Source: Isoperla grammatica
Taxonomy: Eukaryota; Arthropoda; Insecta; Plecoptera; Perlodidae
DNA length: 64,000 nt
NCBI GenBank assembly: GCA_945910005.1
Contig: OX246737.1
Coordinates: 84,785,414 to 84,849,413, forward strand
Reading direction: 5' to 3'
Below are positions 46,964 to 59,395 of the stretch, piece after piece. The first letter of the stretch is position 1; the number at the start of each line of letters is the position of its first letter. The notes under the pieces were generated by a model. It made no database searches, was not told where the DNA came from, and saw only the letters and a program-made list of their open reading frames with translations. The position numbers and the translations under genes are program-made.

Positions 46964-47989
46964 CGACAGATCGCATCAGCTGTCACTTTACTCTTTTAAT
47001 GTCTTTGCACCCATGCGTGAAGAAAGCGAATGTTGAGCTATTTTATCTTTCCTATATCTTTGCATTTTTTCATTGTTGTATTTTGTCGTCCATTTTTACA
47101 TGCTCGCGTCGTGTAGAAATATTGTCGCTTTTATTCTCATTTTCACATGTGTACAACACACATAATTCATGTATTGTAGTTGTTACTCAAGAATATAAGT
47201 GTAATGTGTTATTTGTGCTAATATATTCCTTTTGCTTTCAAGTCTATTTTGTGTATGTGCGGATTATTTCTGAACTCGACCTAGTGTTTACAGCACAGCC
47301 TTCTCGACGGGTCAATCCGCGATAGACTGCTTGCTGCGTGGGGTACCTTTCAATGTTAAATAATATTTTGACATGGAAAAAGCGAGAAGTTCGCAAGTTT
47401 GCCGCTAGATGGTGTTACTTAAGGGGGCGGAAATGAATTAAGCGGAAGACATTTTCTTTAAAGTGCGCGGCAAATACGTTTGACACGGAACATTGAACGA
47501 ACGAGGACGCTCTTTGGCAAGTTGATTCCATTAGTTTTGTGTGCATTTATTAAAGAAATACCGCTATTGACAAGGCCCTCAATAAGCCATACAAAATGAG
47601 AAACCTATTTTTTCTAAATATGGGTGGCAGACGTAAATAGAAATGTGGGATTGTAGCAATGAAACTTGAAAGTTTGTGAATTTCCTTGAAATTTGAAAAC
47701 CATGAGTGATGCGAGTTTAATTATTGTTGAGTAAGAACTAGACCAATCTATCTGACTATCTCTCGATAACACGGGCCTATAATAATTATGTTTATCTCAA
47801 AATAAAAATACTACCGATTCAATTTAGCTGTCAGCAAATAATTTAATGCCTTACCTAATACCATCATACTTTGAGGTATGCCTATTTAATTTATTAAATT
47901 ACAGAAAAATACGTAATAATGGCAATATATATACATTTTAATAGTTCTTGACGAAGTACTAGAAACAAACTAAATTAGAGCCCATATTA
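46964..47989. other. No gene recognised; one arm of a 41-bp inverted repeat
   Basis: 47295-47335 is the exact reverse complement of 49106-49146. The rest is AT-rich and unassigned; it may hold LTR remnants. Confidence 0.4.
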
Positions 47990-48345
47990 AGAGTCTGCCC
48001 TGGTCGATCGGCATTGGTCCCATGCCATGGTCCGCAAACAATAGTATCTGCGTTCTTGGTTTGAATCCTGGTTGAGTCTGTTAGTAGTAAGAGGCGACGA
48101 AAGGAGACCCGTCTCGGCCCAGGGTAGAATAGGCCCAGAGTGACTCTGCTAGTCGTAAGAGGCGACGAAAGGAGACCCTGTCCCTTACACTCCCACTGAA
48201 GATTTCCTCTCCCACTTGGCTCTGCCCTCCCTTGCTGGACTCCCCTTACGACGACTCCCGCGATATAGATAGACCTGATTCGGAAGACGTCATAATTATG
48301 ACCTAAGCTGTCGAATACGTCGTTAAACACCACGAATAATAATAA
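47990..48345 (+). mobile_element. Divergent SINE related to the ribozyme-headed family
   Basis: Shares CTCCCACTTGGCTCTGCCC, TCCCTTGCTGGACTCCC and the tail GTCGTTAAACACCACGAATA with the minus strand of the copies at 16922, 41092 and 56290. Has an internal duplication of AGTCGTAAGAGGCGACGAAA-like sequence. The 5' head is poorly preserved. Confidence 0.65.
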
Positions 48346-49100
48346 TCTAGAGAGGTATCCAGTTAGTTATGTTTAAGTGTGGTATGTAGTTAGCCTTAGG
48401 GGCTAGGTAGGCAGGGACTTCAAACACAATGCCTAGGCCTAGGCTTTGTATATCTAGTACATATCCCACCGATGGGCCTAGATATACAAAGGCCTAGGCT
48501 TTGGCTTTATCCACCAAAGACTTTCGCTGGTTCTAGACCTACCATAACCTAAACGGATCTAGCCCTAGCATTTAACAAGCCTGCCAAAACTCTCCAGAGT
48601 CGTCTAGGCTGCGTGTTTAAGGTTACCTTAATGTTATCTATTATAAATATATGGTAGAATCTTTCAACTAGCTCAGCCTAGCCATTGGGTTTGAAATATT
48701 TCAAACCCAATGGCCTACAGTTGAGTAGGGCTAAGAACTTTTTTTTTTTATCATATGCCCACATTTGGCTTAATCTAGGCCTATGGATATTTAGGCCGAG
48801 GGCCTACTTCTTGTATGTCTCTTGGGGAATAAATGCACTTACACGTTACATAAAAACCAATTAAAGACCCTTAATTATATATCAGCTTTTATACAATTAC
48901 ATTTAATAATCTCAGACAGTAATGACAGCGATGACAGTTCCCTCAGCTCAGTGAAAAGCAGCTGCCAGCAATGTCAACAGTGTTGTCGCCTGTCGGTAAA
49001 ACAATTGATAATTTGGTTCAAAATTTGCTCGGTAGAGTGTGTTAGTTAAGGGGGCATGAACTTCTTGATCGAGGACCAGTTTTTTAGCTCACGCAGCAAG
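48346..49100. other. No gene recognised; TAGGCC tracts
   Basis: Low-complexity AGGCCTAGGC sequence and a 20-bp inverted repeat around GGTTTGAAATATTTCAAACC near 48690. A short acidic segment (DSNDSDDSSLSS) follows an acceptor-like CTCAG at 48913 but cannot be linked to a gene. Confidence 0.35.
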
Positions 49101-49105
49101 CCGAG

Positions 49106-49530
49106 AGCAAGCAGTCTATCGCGGATTGACCCGTCGAGAAGGCTGTGGTTTACAGTCCACCTACTTATTGCCTCAGTGCTGGTCCTCCGAACTCTTATTC
49201 TTCCCCTACATTTTGGTCGCACCGGGCCGCATATACAATTTACATTATTTCCACGTGGAAATTATAAACTGTTCTTGAATTCATCGTCGACGGCACCTTC
49301 GTTATCCTTCTATATAGCCTAGGCATAGGCCTACGCTAGGCCTAGGCCTAGTTCGTCTGCACCCGGCCTTCCCATGGGGCCCCAGATATTGCAGCTCAAA
49401 GTATATCTTGCAACTCTCGTGGAACTTCTCCGGTCATGGACAGACTGCTTCTAGTCGCAGTCGTCACAACTCAGATAAGCTATTTACTGTCTCTCATTTC
49501 TGTTCTATCCTAGGCCTAGTTCTTTGTTTC
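49106..49530 (+). other. Possible BEL/Pao LTR end and leader
   Basis: CCCCTACA (to about 49211) followed by TTTTGGTCGCACCGGGCC resembles an LTR 3' end and primer-binding site of BEL-type elements, and gag coding sequence begins about 1.3 kb later, once the TIR element is removed. The left end of this LTR and a matching 3' LTR are not seen. Confidence 0.3.
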
Positions 49531-49541
49531 TGGCACCATGA

Positions 49542-50545
49542 ATGACTACGTATATCACGCACACCAAGGCGCTTGGCATGCAGCCGATTGCATTGCAATC
49601 GGTTGGCATCCGCTCTGTATATCACGGCAATCTGAAGCGCTCTCAGCAAAGCCAAGGTCTACTGGATTTACTCCTAGCGGAGTAATTGCGAAGCGCAAAG
49701 TAAGGTCATTTAATGTGATCCAAAATCGCCATTTTGGATCCAACTACAAAAATCGCATTATTATTTAAATAACCTTCACCAATAATGTGAATTTACGCGT
49801 AAAGTATTACAAAATATATATATATAGAATGTGAGGACAAAATCTCATTAACTGATTGTTATTTTGTCTTTTTGGTCCATAATTTGTTTTGACAGATCAA
49901 TTCATTTGTTTTTCTGAATGATTCTCCCATTTGAATAACATGGGATTTTTAACATTATGGAAATAGGTTAGATGACCTTACTTCGCGCGCGCTGCGCGCG
50001 CGCTACAAGCGATCTAGTAGACCTTGAGCAAAGCCAGCGAAGCCGACTTCAGAGCGTTGAATCTACGTGGCAGTGAGTTCTATGCTGCCGTGTAGATTTA
50101 TTTAAATCAATTTCCGGTTTCGCCGCGCCCCTTACGAGAAGGCAATTGTTTCGTTTAAATCAGAACAACGAAGATCAAACCTAGTTTACATCTACGAAAA
50201 ACCGATAGGTTGTATTATTATAAAATACAATATAATTTAGGATTGGATATTTCTCAGTGTTAACATTTAGGCCTAGGCCAATTACAAAAATCCACCGCCG
50301 CGACTACTAATTCACAGCTGACGTATTTTCGTATCACGGGCCGAGGCTGCGCGCGCATCGCGGAGCCGCTTTGACGTGTATATCACGTAAATCAAAGCGA
50401 AATCTAACCTCCAACTCGCTTGCCCAAGCGTATTTGATCGGAGCCGCTTGGTGATAAATTCGACGTGTATACCACACTCTGCAACCGATTGGAACCAAGG
50501 CGCCTTCATCCCAGGCGCCTTAAACTTGCGTGATATACGTAGTCA
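49542..50545. mobile_element. 1-kb TIR element before BEL gag
   Basis: Ends TGACTACGTATATCACGCA on both sides, with AAGGCGC(C) following a few bases inward on each. ATGA flanks both sides (49538-49541, 50546-50549), a possible 4-bp duplication, though the left end has one extra A. No ORF. Contains CCGATTGCATTGCAATCGG, a perfect palindrome. Confidence 0.75.
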
Positions 50546-51712
50546 ATGACCAAATGAAAAGTGAGTTAATTAAACGGCGTGGCGTAGTCAAAGCTAGGCT
50601 TACACGCATACACACGTTCATAAACAACGTAGACAATCAGTCAAATCTAAGTGCAATCAGAGTTAGATTTGAAACTCTTTCTTCAATTTATGGTCAGTTT
50701 GAAGAAATACAAACACAGCTTGAAATAGAAGACACTGAAGCTGACTCAGAGCATGAAATGATCAGAATTTGAAAGTTTATATTTTGACACTAATGCGAAA
50801 TCAAACGACTTATTTGCTCCTGTTACGCTGTTGAGTGATGCCTGCACTGTCAATGGCGCTCAAGTACACAAACATATTCTAAAACTGCCAAATATAAATC
50901 TACCAGATTTCTCAGGTGACTACACTCGTTGGTCACAATACAAAGACACATATGTCGCACTCATACATAACAATGCAACTCTTACGGATGTTCATAAGTT
51001 TCATTATCTTCTATCATCATTACGTGATGAACCTCTACAGCTGATCAAAAATCTCCCATTATCCTCAGCTAATTAGGCCTACATCATTGCATGGGAAATG
51101 ATTGTCAAAAGATACGAAAACAAAAAATTGATATCTCAGAAACATCAATTACTCTTCTTAATCTTCCACATGCACGAGCAAACTCCGCTCATGAACTTAG
51201 ACAGTTAGTTAATGAGCTTACAAGCAATCTCAATGCTATTCAAGCGCTCAATTTGAATATCGAAATTCATGAGCTTCTACTGATTCAACTCACACTAGGG
51301 AAACTAGACATGCAAACTAGGCGTGATTTTGAAACATCACAATCGGAATCGGAATGTTCCACACTCAAGTGCTTATGTGACTTTCTTGACAAGAGGTCAC
51401 AGACTATAGAGCTTACTCAAGCAAGGGTTGACATTCCTCAAAGCAAGCCTAATAAACATACGTATGTCGCTACCGGTACTAACAATACCGAATGTTTGCA
51501 TTGTGGTAATAAACATTACTTATACAATTGTAAATCATTTCGCGATCTGTCAGTAGCACATAGATGGCAATTCATTAATTCTAATAATGCTTGTGCCAAC
51601 TGCTTTGCTATCGATCATGAGGTCACCGCATGCGAATTTCCTAGCTATAGGGCACTAGCAACACCAAAAGACAACAATGGAACAAATGAATTGAACTGAT
51701 GGACACACAATC

Positions 51713-51945
51713 AGCTGTCAAAATAATAAAATTGCAACCATAGAAATAAATCCAAGTGTAGCAATAGTAACTGCTCGCCATTTATTACTTTTAATGATAG
51801 ACAACGACTAAGTGAAAGTTTTGTATGTGCATTTGTTTGTTTTTTGTTTTGTTTTCCAAAATCAGTAGAAATTATTTTTTGACAGCTTGTTGTTTGTCCA
51901 TCGATTCAATTCATTTGTTTCATTGTTGTGTTTTGGTAAAAAAGC
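51713..51945 (+). repeat. 230-bp dispersed repeat inside BEL element
   Basis: Matches 58970-59195 (AGCTGTCAAAATAATAAAAT at one end, TTTGTTTCATTGTTGT at the other) with moderate divergence. It interrupts BEL coding sequence between the zinc-knuckle and protease regions. Confidence 0.8.
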
Positions 51946-53532
51946 ACAGCATCTTATTACATGATTCTAAACAAGGGCCTCAAGGTCAAACGCAGATAAA
52001 CAAACAACTGACCAATACTCAATATAGCAATCGCACACCTGCGTCAATGCAAAGTAACAATCACTTTACCAATCATTCAGAAAACAATAGGTCTACTAGC
52101 GATGCTAGTGCAGGAAGCTACTGTTCCTTTAAGGCTAAACCTACACACCAAGTGTTGTTAGCTACAGCACAAGTCTATGCTCTAAATAAATTTCGTGATT
52201 TAATCAAATGTCGAGCACTGCTCGACTCAGCAAGTCAAGCCTCTTTCATCACTCTTGAGTTGGCTAACAAACTTCAACTCAAAAAAGAAGTCAGTCACAC
52301 ATCTATTCAGGGTATTAACAACACAAGTTCAACAACTACCTACACTGTTAGTGTAACAGTAAAATCAACTATTAGCAATCACAAAACTAAAATCGATTGT
52401 TTCATCTTGCCAAAAATTACGGGAAATCTACCGTCGGTTCCCAACGATTGTAGCACATGGAACATTCCTCATAACATTGTAGGCCTACTAGCAGATCCTG
52501 ATTTCGACAATCCAGGTGAAATCCAACTGCTGATAGGTGCAGAACACTACTACGACCTTCTCCAATCGAATTCACTCATTCGCCCAGGTTTCCCTACAAT
52601 TCAAGAGACAAAACTTGGTTGGGTCCTCGGTGGAAGGGTTCCCGGTTTGACTCTCGAGCAGTCTCTGAAACCTGCACATACGTATTTCGTTAGTACGGAA
52701 AAAATTGATCAACAACTTAAGCGCTTTTGGGAAATTGAAGGTATTCCAAAACCTATCACTACAAAGGAAGAACGTGATTGCGAAAATCATTTCTTAAACA
52801 ATACGACTCGTAACGCTCAAGGAAAATTTATTGTTCGTCTCCCATTGAAAGAAGACAGGAGTCAACTCGGTGACTCGAGACCTCAAGCAATGCGGCGGTA
52901 TCAACAATTGGAACGTCACCTTAATTCAAATAGCGTCGCAAAGGAAGACTACAATAAGTTTCTTCATGAATACCAAGAACTTGGTCATATGCAACCAGTC
53001 GACAGTGCACCAGATGAAACTGGTACTTGTTACTACTTACCACACCATGCAGTATTCAAACAATCTACTACAAGTCATATAGGGCCTACGTGTCGTTTTT
53101 GATGGATCGGCAAAATCTAGCACCGGCAAGTCACTAAATGATTTACTAAAACTAGGACCTACAATACAAGACGACTTGTGCTCAATTGTCTTGCGTTTCA
53201 GAACACATCTGATAGCTTTCAGCGCCGACATTGCTAAAATGTACAGACAAATAAATATGCATACTGACGATTGGAATTTACAAGGCATCTTATGGAGAGA
53301 ATCTACTAATGAACCCATAAGAAAATACCAACTGACTACAGTAACTTATGGTACAAAAACTGCACCCTTTTTAGCTACACGATGCTTACACCATTTATCA
53401 GACTTGGAAGCTAAAAATTATCCTAAGGCATCTTCGATACTCAAAAATGATTTCTACGTAGATGACTGTCTTTCAGGAGCAAACAATTTAGAAGACGCTC
53501 TAAAACTTCAGCAAGATTTGAAATCTTTACTG

Positions 53533-54398
53533 GACCCCTATTCTGTAACTTTTTTTCGTAGGTCCTGATATGGTTTCTGCCTGAATTCGACGTTGATCGG
53601 ATAATTGCGATTTTGTAACTTTTTTGGTGCCCGTTTCCGCCTGAATCCATTTCCGTGGTCCTGATATGGTTTCAGTAGCTTTTTTGCTGGTGAAACGAAA
53701 TCAGCCCTACTATTAAGCATGGATAATAACTGTTGACGCGTGATATTGTACTGCAAACTGCATTCAATAATTATGTTCCATTATAATGAGTAAAAACACC
53801 AATAAACAACGTATTTACTTTTCACTTGAGGCAGTCTTTATTATTCGAAAATCTCAGCCGGCGCCGCGGTCTAGTGACGCCCGCCATTAGAGAAATATTA
53901 CGTAAACAACTCCAGCCTAGGCCTATTGTATCACTAGGACTGCCGTATTACTAGGCCGATACATATAAATTCAGTGTTAAGACATAATTAGATATTGGCG
54001 TAGGCCTAGGCATTACCTTGTAGGCTTCCTAGAACATAGAGAAATTCCTAGAATAGAGAAATATGGCATTCTAGGTTGCTTCTTGTGTTGTAAAAGACGC
54101 GTTCATGTAACTGTGTAGGGTTATGTTTGTTTTGATTTGAGCCGTGTTGCAGTTTGGTTGCAGTGATCACGGCCCTCTAAATCATGATATTGTCTGTTTC
54201 TGATTGGCTTTAAGCCTCGGTGGCTCAGTCGCCTTGTGATGTCCTCCCAAAGCGTACATACACATTTCAGGCGCTGTTATAGAATCGCTATTTTGTTCAT
54301 CTTTGGCGACGGCTGAAACGGGCAAATAATTTCTGCCTGCATTCGTTTCGGCTGCTTTCATTTCAGGCAGAAATGGGAAAGTTACCGAATAGGGGTCC
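53533..54398. mobile_element. 866-bp TIR element inside BEL reverse transcriptase
   Basis: Ends GACCCCTATTCTGTAACTTT and inverted GACCCCTATTCGGTAACTTT; CTG on both sides (53530-53532, 54399-54401), and excision rejoins the RT codons. TTTCTGCCTGAATTCG-type motifs repeat near both ends. The interior 53905-54235 is shared, inverted, with another MITE at 58.3 kb. No ORF. Confidence 0.9.
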
Positions 54399-56289
54399 TG
54401 GCCAGTGGAGGCTTTCCACTACGTAAATGGTGCTCAAACCATTCTGCTCTTTTGGAGTCGGTTCCAGAAGAAGATCGTGAAATTAACCTTCCGCTGCAAT
54501 TCGAACGAGAAGATTGTATCAAAACTCTAGGACTGCTTTGGCATCCTGCTTCTGATATCTTTCAAATAATCAATGGTTCAACCAAGCCACAGTTACAACA
54601 AGTATCACTAGCTACTAAACGCAAAGTGTTATCTATTATTTCTGCCACTTTCGATCCACTAGGACTAATTAGTCCTATTGTCATCAATTGCAAGATCTTT
54701 CTACAGCACCTGTGGATAGAACGGTTAGACTGGGATGATGTCTTACCCGTCTCTCTAAACACAAAATGGCAGAATATCTGCAATCAACTTCCTACCATAA
54801 GCAACATAAAGGTTCAACGACTAGTATTGGTGACAGGAGTCATCACCGATATCCAGTTACACGGCTTTTCTGATGCTTCTGAAAAAGCTTTCGGAGCTTG
54901 CATATATCTCCGATCGACCAACAATGAAGGTCATACTTCTACCCACTTACTTTACTCTAAATCAAAGGTAGCACCTTTGAAACGAATCACACTTCCACGA
55001 TTGGAATTATGCGACGCACTTTTACTCGCCAAACGTTTTAACAAAACAGTTGAATCGCTTCATCTTGACATTAATTCCAGTTTCCTCTGGACAGACTCAA
55101 CACTCGTTCTTAATTGGATTAAAGCTCATCCGTACAAATGGAAAACATTCATTGCAAACAGAGTCACAGAAATACAAGAACTCACTGCAAATGCAAAATG
55201 GGCACACATCGCATCAGCACAAAATCCTGCAGATTTGATTTCTAGAGGAACCTCTCCAGACATTCTTGCTACTTGTAAATTGTGGTGGCATGGACCTCAA
55301 TGGTTGTCACAAGACCCATCATTATGGCCAATATCAATCATGCAGCCCATCGCGTTAGAAGACATGCCAGAACAACAAACTTCAACCATCACCCTCATGG
55401 CAATTAAGCCAAAAGAGGACATCATCCATAAATTTTCAAGGTTGACTAAATTGCAACGAGTCATTGCTTATTGCATTCGATTTTGCTACAATTCCAGAAG
55501 GCCACCTTCGGAGAGAAATCATTCGACACTCTCTGTCACAGAGTTAAATAACTCATTAAAAGCATGCATCAAACTAGCTCAAGGTGTTGTATACTCATCA
55601 GAAATTCATGCATTGTCATCATCAAGGGAACTCTCCAACAAAAGCAGTATCAAAAACTTATATCCTTTCTTGGATAGTGAAGGTATCCTAAGACTCGGAG
55701 GAAGACTTCAAAAATCTTTGCTGCCATTCGAATCTAAACATCAAATGATTATTCCAACACGGCATCATCTCACCAAACTTCTCATTATGCACGAGCATTT
55801 ACGATTATTACATGCTTCATCACAAATGTTGACGTCATCACTTCAACAACGCTACTGGATACCGTCCATTAGACGAATACTTCGATCAACATTGCATCAA
55901 TGTTTACCATGCTACAAGTTGAAAACCACAAGTACACAGCAACTCATGGGAGAGTTACCTACTCCCAGAATACAACCGGCTCGACCTTTCTTAAACACAG
56001 GAATTGATTATGCAGGACCCTTTTTCATAAAGCAAGGATCCCCACGCAGTAAAATAAAATTGAAGGCATACATTGCTATCTTCGTTTGCCTTGCTACTAA
56101 GGCTGTACACATTGAATTAGTCAGCGACATGACTACTGAAGCATTCATCGCTGCATTGAAGCGTTTCACGTCACGAAGAGGAAAATGTTCCAACATATAT
56201 AGCGATAACGGAACAAACTTTGTTGGTGCTAATCATCAGCTAGCTGATCTCAGCAAACTACTGAAGTCAAGGTCTCATCAAGATTGATT

Positions 56290-56650
56290 AATGGATTGAT
56301 TAATGGGGCTTAACGTCTCATATTTATGCAACGATGGCTAATCGAGACGATGAGCGGGTGATAATGAAGATGATAAACATGATAATGACGAATAAAGCCA
56401 CATCCGAATCAGATCCATTGTACGTCGCGTGAGTTGTCATACGGGAGTCCAGCAAGGGAGGGCAGGGCCAAGTGGGAGGAAAAATATTCAATGGGACAGT
56501 GGGGGGGAAAGGGGATTGGGGTGTGGACTGCACTTCGTCTGACTTCTCCTCCTCGACCAGTCCGGCTAGGGTGGCCCTACCAGAAGCATACGCTTCCGCC
56601 GGCATAGCTCTCGGGATCAACAAAGCACGCAAACCTGCCCACCACGATAA
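56290..56650 (-). mobile_element. SINE with ribozyme-like 5' end, copy 3
   Basis: Same family and orientation as 41092-41473. Inserted in, or fused to, the BEL integrase region on its left (3' tail side). The right side abuts a second, partial copy rather than a target duplication. Confidence 0.85.
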
Positions 56651-56821
56651 GGTGGCAGTCCCTGGGCAGGGGTGTGGACTGCACTTCGTCTGACTTCTCC
56701 TCCTCGACCTGTCCGGCTAGGGTGGCCCTACCAGAAGCATACGCTTCCGCCGGCATAGCTCCAGGAATCATTAAAGCACGCAAACCTGCCCACCGCGATA
56801 AGGTAGTAGTCCATGGGCAGG
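56651..56821 (-). mobile_element. Partial SINE, 5' half only
   Basis: Covers the 5' part of the same family; CCTGCCCA and TGGGCAGG at the head are retained, while the hairpin has CTACC/GGTGG, which keeps pairing through a wobble. No target duplication found. Confidence 0.8.
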
Positions 56822-56825
56822 AAAC

Positions 56826-57835
56826 AGAGCACTGCAGATCTGTGTTTGTTTTATAGTAACAAACGAAATACAATCATTATTGTATGTATTTATGTTGATG
56901 ATCTGGTAGTGTTATCAAACAGCACGACAAAAAGAGATCAAATGAAGACACGGATTGCATCAAAATTTAACATGAAAGATATGGGACAAATTCACTATTG
57001 TCTTGGCAAAAAAATTACGAGAAATATGGATGTTGGTAGTACTGAGTTGTGTCAAGAAGCATACATCAATAAAGTATTAGCTAAATATAACATGTTGGAT
57101 GCAAAGCCTGTGTCTACGCCTTTGGATAACAATACAAAACTATCCAAAGCAATGGGACCTGTTACCTAGCCTGAACACGAAGCAATGGAAAACGTTCCCA
57201 ATTTGAGTGCAGTATAGGCAGCTTAATGTATGCCGCAATAACGACTAGACCAGACATAGCTCATGCTGTCTCAGTTGTAAGCCAGTACAGCTCAAATCCA
57301 GGGCAAGCACACTGGAGATCTGTAAAGCGCATAATGCGTTATCTAAAGGGAAACTGTAGACAAAAAGCTTGTGTATACTAGAACATCTAGTGAAAAAATG
57401 TAAGCATACAGTGACTCTGACTGGGCCAATGACATTGACAACCGGAAGTCAGTTTCTGGCTATGTTTTTAAGTTGGCAGGAGGAGCTGCGAGTTGGTGCA
57501 GCAGAAGACAACCAACTGTTGCTGTCTCAACTACTGCGGCAGAGTATATGGCACCAGCCAAGCTTCTAAGGAGGCAATATGGTTGATGAGACTGTTAAAT
57601 GAACTACCCATTGGAGGCAGTTATGAGTCTATTGTGATACACTGTGACAACCAAAGCGCTATCACGTTGACAAACAATACTGCTCACCATGGTCGGACAA
57701 AACATATTGACATCCATCCAGCATCATTTTGTCAGGGAGAAGGTACATAATGAACAACTTTCTATCAAATACCTACCAACTGAGAAAATGGTTGCAGACA
57801 TCTTAACGAAAGAGTCTACCACTAGGAAAGCATGA
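56826..57835 (+). pseudogene. Ty1/copia pol fragment: RT 3' part to RNase H
   Basis: Begins KQSTADLCLFYS and includes IIIVCIYVDDLVVLS (RT box), FNMKDMGQIHYCLG, then several stops, DSDWANDIDNRKSVSGYVF, STTAAEYMAP and IHCDNQSAITLTNNTAHHG with RTKHIDIH, i.e. RNase H. These are exactly the parts missing from the minus-strand copia at 45458-46963. Broken by stops at 57166, around 57215-57260 and later shifts. Confidence 0.88.
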
Positions 57836-57899
57836 ATGGTGTACCAAGGAGCTAGGACTAATATTAATATGTTTACTGTTTCGGGCTATGGCAAGTGGG

Positions 57900-58056
57900 A
57901 GTGTTGAAATGTTTTGGTTATGCCACAGCCCTCTATGATGTCATTGGGGTCCACTGTAGGAGTAAATCCAGTAGGCCTTGGTGTTTGTTAATATAAACTT
58001 AGTTTATAATATGCATCCATGGAAACGGTTGCTGTCAAAATTCAGTCCGTGTGGTC
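57900..58056 (+). other. Probable copia 3' LTR start
   Basis: A purine-rich GGCAAGTGGGAG (polypurine tract) is followed by TGTTGAAATGTTTTGG, the expected TG start of an LTR, just after the RNase H region. The LTR is interrupted by the MITE at 58060; its far end was not defined. Confidence 0.45.
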
Positions 58057-58059
58057 TTA

Positions 58060-58692
58060 AGGTGAATTCACGACCTTGCGTGGCCGTGCATGCAGCGCGG
58101 TGCAGCGGCTGGTAGACCAATCAGAAACGACTTGCATGCAGTGCAGTGCAGCGCTGCCGAAGTTGGTCGACATTCAACTTTTGCAGCACTGCACGCAAGT
58201 CATACCTCCATAGATCGTATATATTCTGATGGCTCACACTGGCTGTGGCCAAGGCGACTGACCCACCGAGGCTTTAAGCCAATCAGAAACAGACAATATC
58301 ACGATTTAGATGGCCGTGATCACTGCAACCAAACTGCAACACGGCTCAAATCAAAACAAACATAACCCTACACACAGTTACATGAACGCGTCTTTTACAA
58401 CACAAAAAGCAACCTAGAATGCTATATTTCTCTATTCTAGGAATTTCTCTATGTTCTAGAAAGCCTACAAGGTAATGCCTAGGCCTACGCCAATATCTTA
58501 TTATTTCTTAACACTGAATTTATATGTATCGGCCTAGTAATACGGCAGTCCTAGTGATACAATAGGCGGAGGCCTAGGCAGTGAAACCGCATCTGTGCCG
58601 GCCGGGTCGTGAACACATAGAACTTCCCACGCACTACTGCAGCAGCACGGACGGCGCTGCATGCACGGCCACGCAAGGTCGTGAATTCACCT
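58060..58692. mobile_element. Harbinger-type MITE with 40-bp TIRs
   Basis: Perfect inverted ends of about 40 bp starting AGGTGAATTCACGACCTTGC; flanked by TTA (58057-58059, 58693-58695). Interior 58250-58580 matches 53905-54235 in inverse orientation. 633 bp, no ORF of its own. GC-rich GCAGCGC palindromic motifs follow the ends. Confidence 0.93.
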
Positions 58693-58719
58693 TTAGTGTA
58701 TTTTTCTACCACTGTCTAA

Positions 58720-59238
58720 AGGCCGATCCACAATTGAAATAAGGGTTGAAATAAGAATCCGTGAAATAGTGAAATAACAACAAACTGGTTCACAACAGAC
58801 CCGTAGTACCTTATTTCACCATAAGAGAGCGTTTCAATCGAGCACTTTTCGACCGGATCTGACGCCATAGTCACGGCCTACTCCTAACCGATAGCAGGCC
58901 GTGGCCAAATGGGGCTTTGCACTGCGACTTTTTTCCACTCGCAGCGCCAGCACCGACAAACAACGAGCTGTCAAAATAATAAAATTGCAACATTATGAAG
59001 AAAACGAGGTATGGCGATAGTATAACTGCTCAGCAGTTAAAACGAATAATGATGGGCAACCAAGTTTTGAAAGTTTTGTATGTTTCTTGTTTGTTTTGAA
59101 GATTTGTTTTCAAAATCAGAATGTTTGTTGTTTGACAGCTTGATGTTTGCATGTCCATCGACTCAATTCGTTTGTTTCATTGTTGTAAAGCAAGCTTGCA
59201 AGAAGCCTTCGACGACGACATTATTAACAACAACAAAT

Positions 59239-59272
<34 letters not shown>

Positions 59273-59395
59273 CGACCATATCCGGTTCGACTGGAGTAGG
59301 CCTTCTCTTCTCGAGCTCTGATTGGTTCGTCATAAGAAGTTGAAATAAGAAATGGAAATGAATCATTTCTTATGACTATTTCAATCCACTGTGAC
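58720..59395. mobile_element. Possible MITE with divergent TIRs
   Basis: TTGAAATAAG-type motifs at the left (58735-58790) and inverted at the right (59340-59390) suggest inverted ends. Contains the 230-bp repeat 58970-59195 and a (CAA)n stretch at about 59228-59273. Boundaries uncertain. Confidence 0.35.
59228..59273 (+). repeat. (CAA)n microsatellite
   Basis: About 14 AAC/CAA triplets, one interruption. Confidence 0.9.

Larger units (their letters stand above)
50550..56287 (+). pseudogene. BEL/Pao retrotransposon gag-pol, broken and truncated
   Basis: Gag: RRGVVKARLTRIHTF, DUF1759-type LPDFSGDYTRWSQYKDTY (50890), zinc knuckle-like CLHCGNKHYLYNC and CANCFAIDHEVTAC (51490-51640). Protease-like DUF1758: CRALLDSASQASFIT (52210). 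Then LGWVLGGRVPG, RT with DIAKMYRQINMH and YVDD (53455-53466); after an insertion the frame resumes with LPLQFEREDCIKTLGLLW, RNase H with HGFSDASEKAFG and WTDSTLVLNW, H2C2 region and integrase core DYAGPF and YSDNGTNF. It ends at the SINE at 56287, so the last catalytic Glu and C-terminus are missing. Frame breaks near 50765, a stop at 51074, breaks at 51140, 51700 and 53100. Insertions at 51713-51945 and 53533-54398. Confidence 0.9.

Noticed and set aside
46999..47325. Hydrophobic 108-residue ORF as a membrane protein
   Set aside because: AT-rich, no family motif, no splice or start context, and it runs into the 41-bp inverted repeat.
45422..57835. Complete copia elements
   Set aside because: Neither fragment has gag, protease and both LTRs; each is half of pol.
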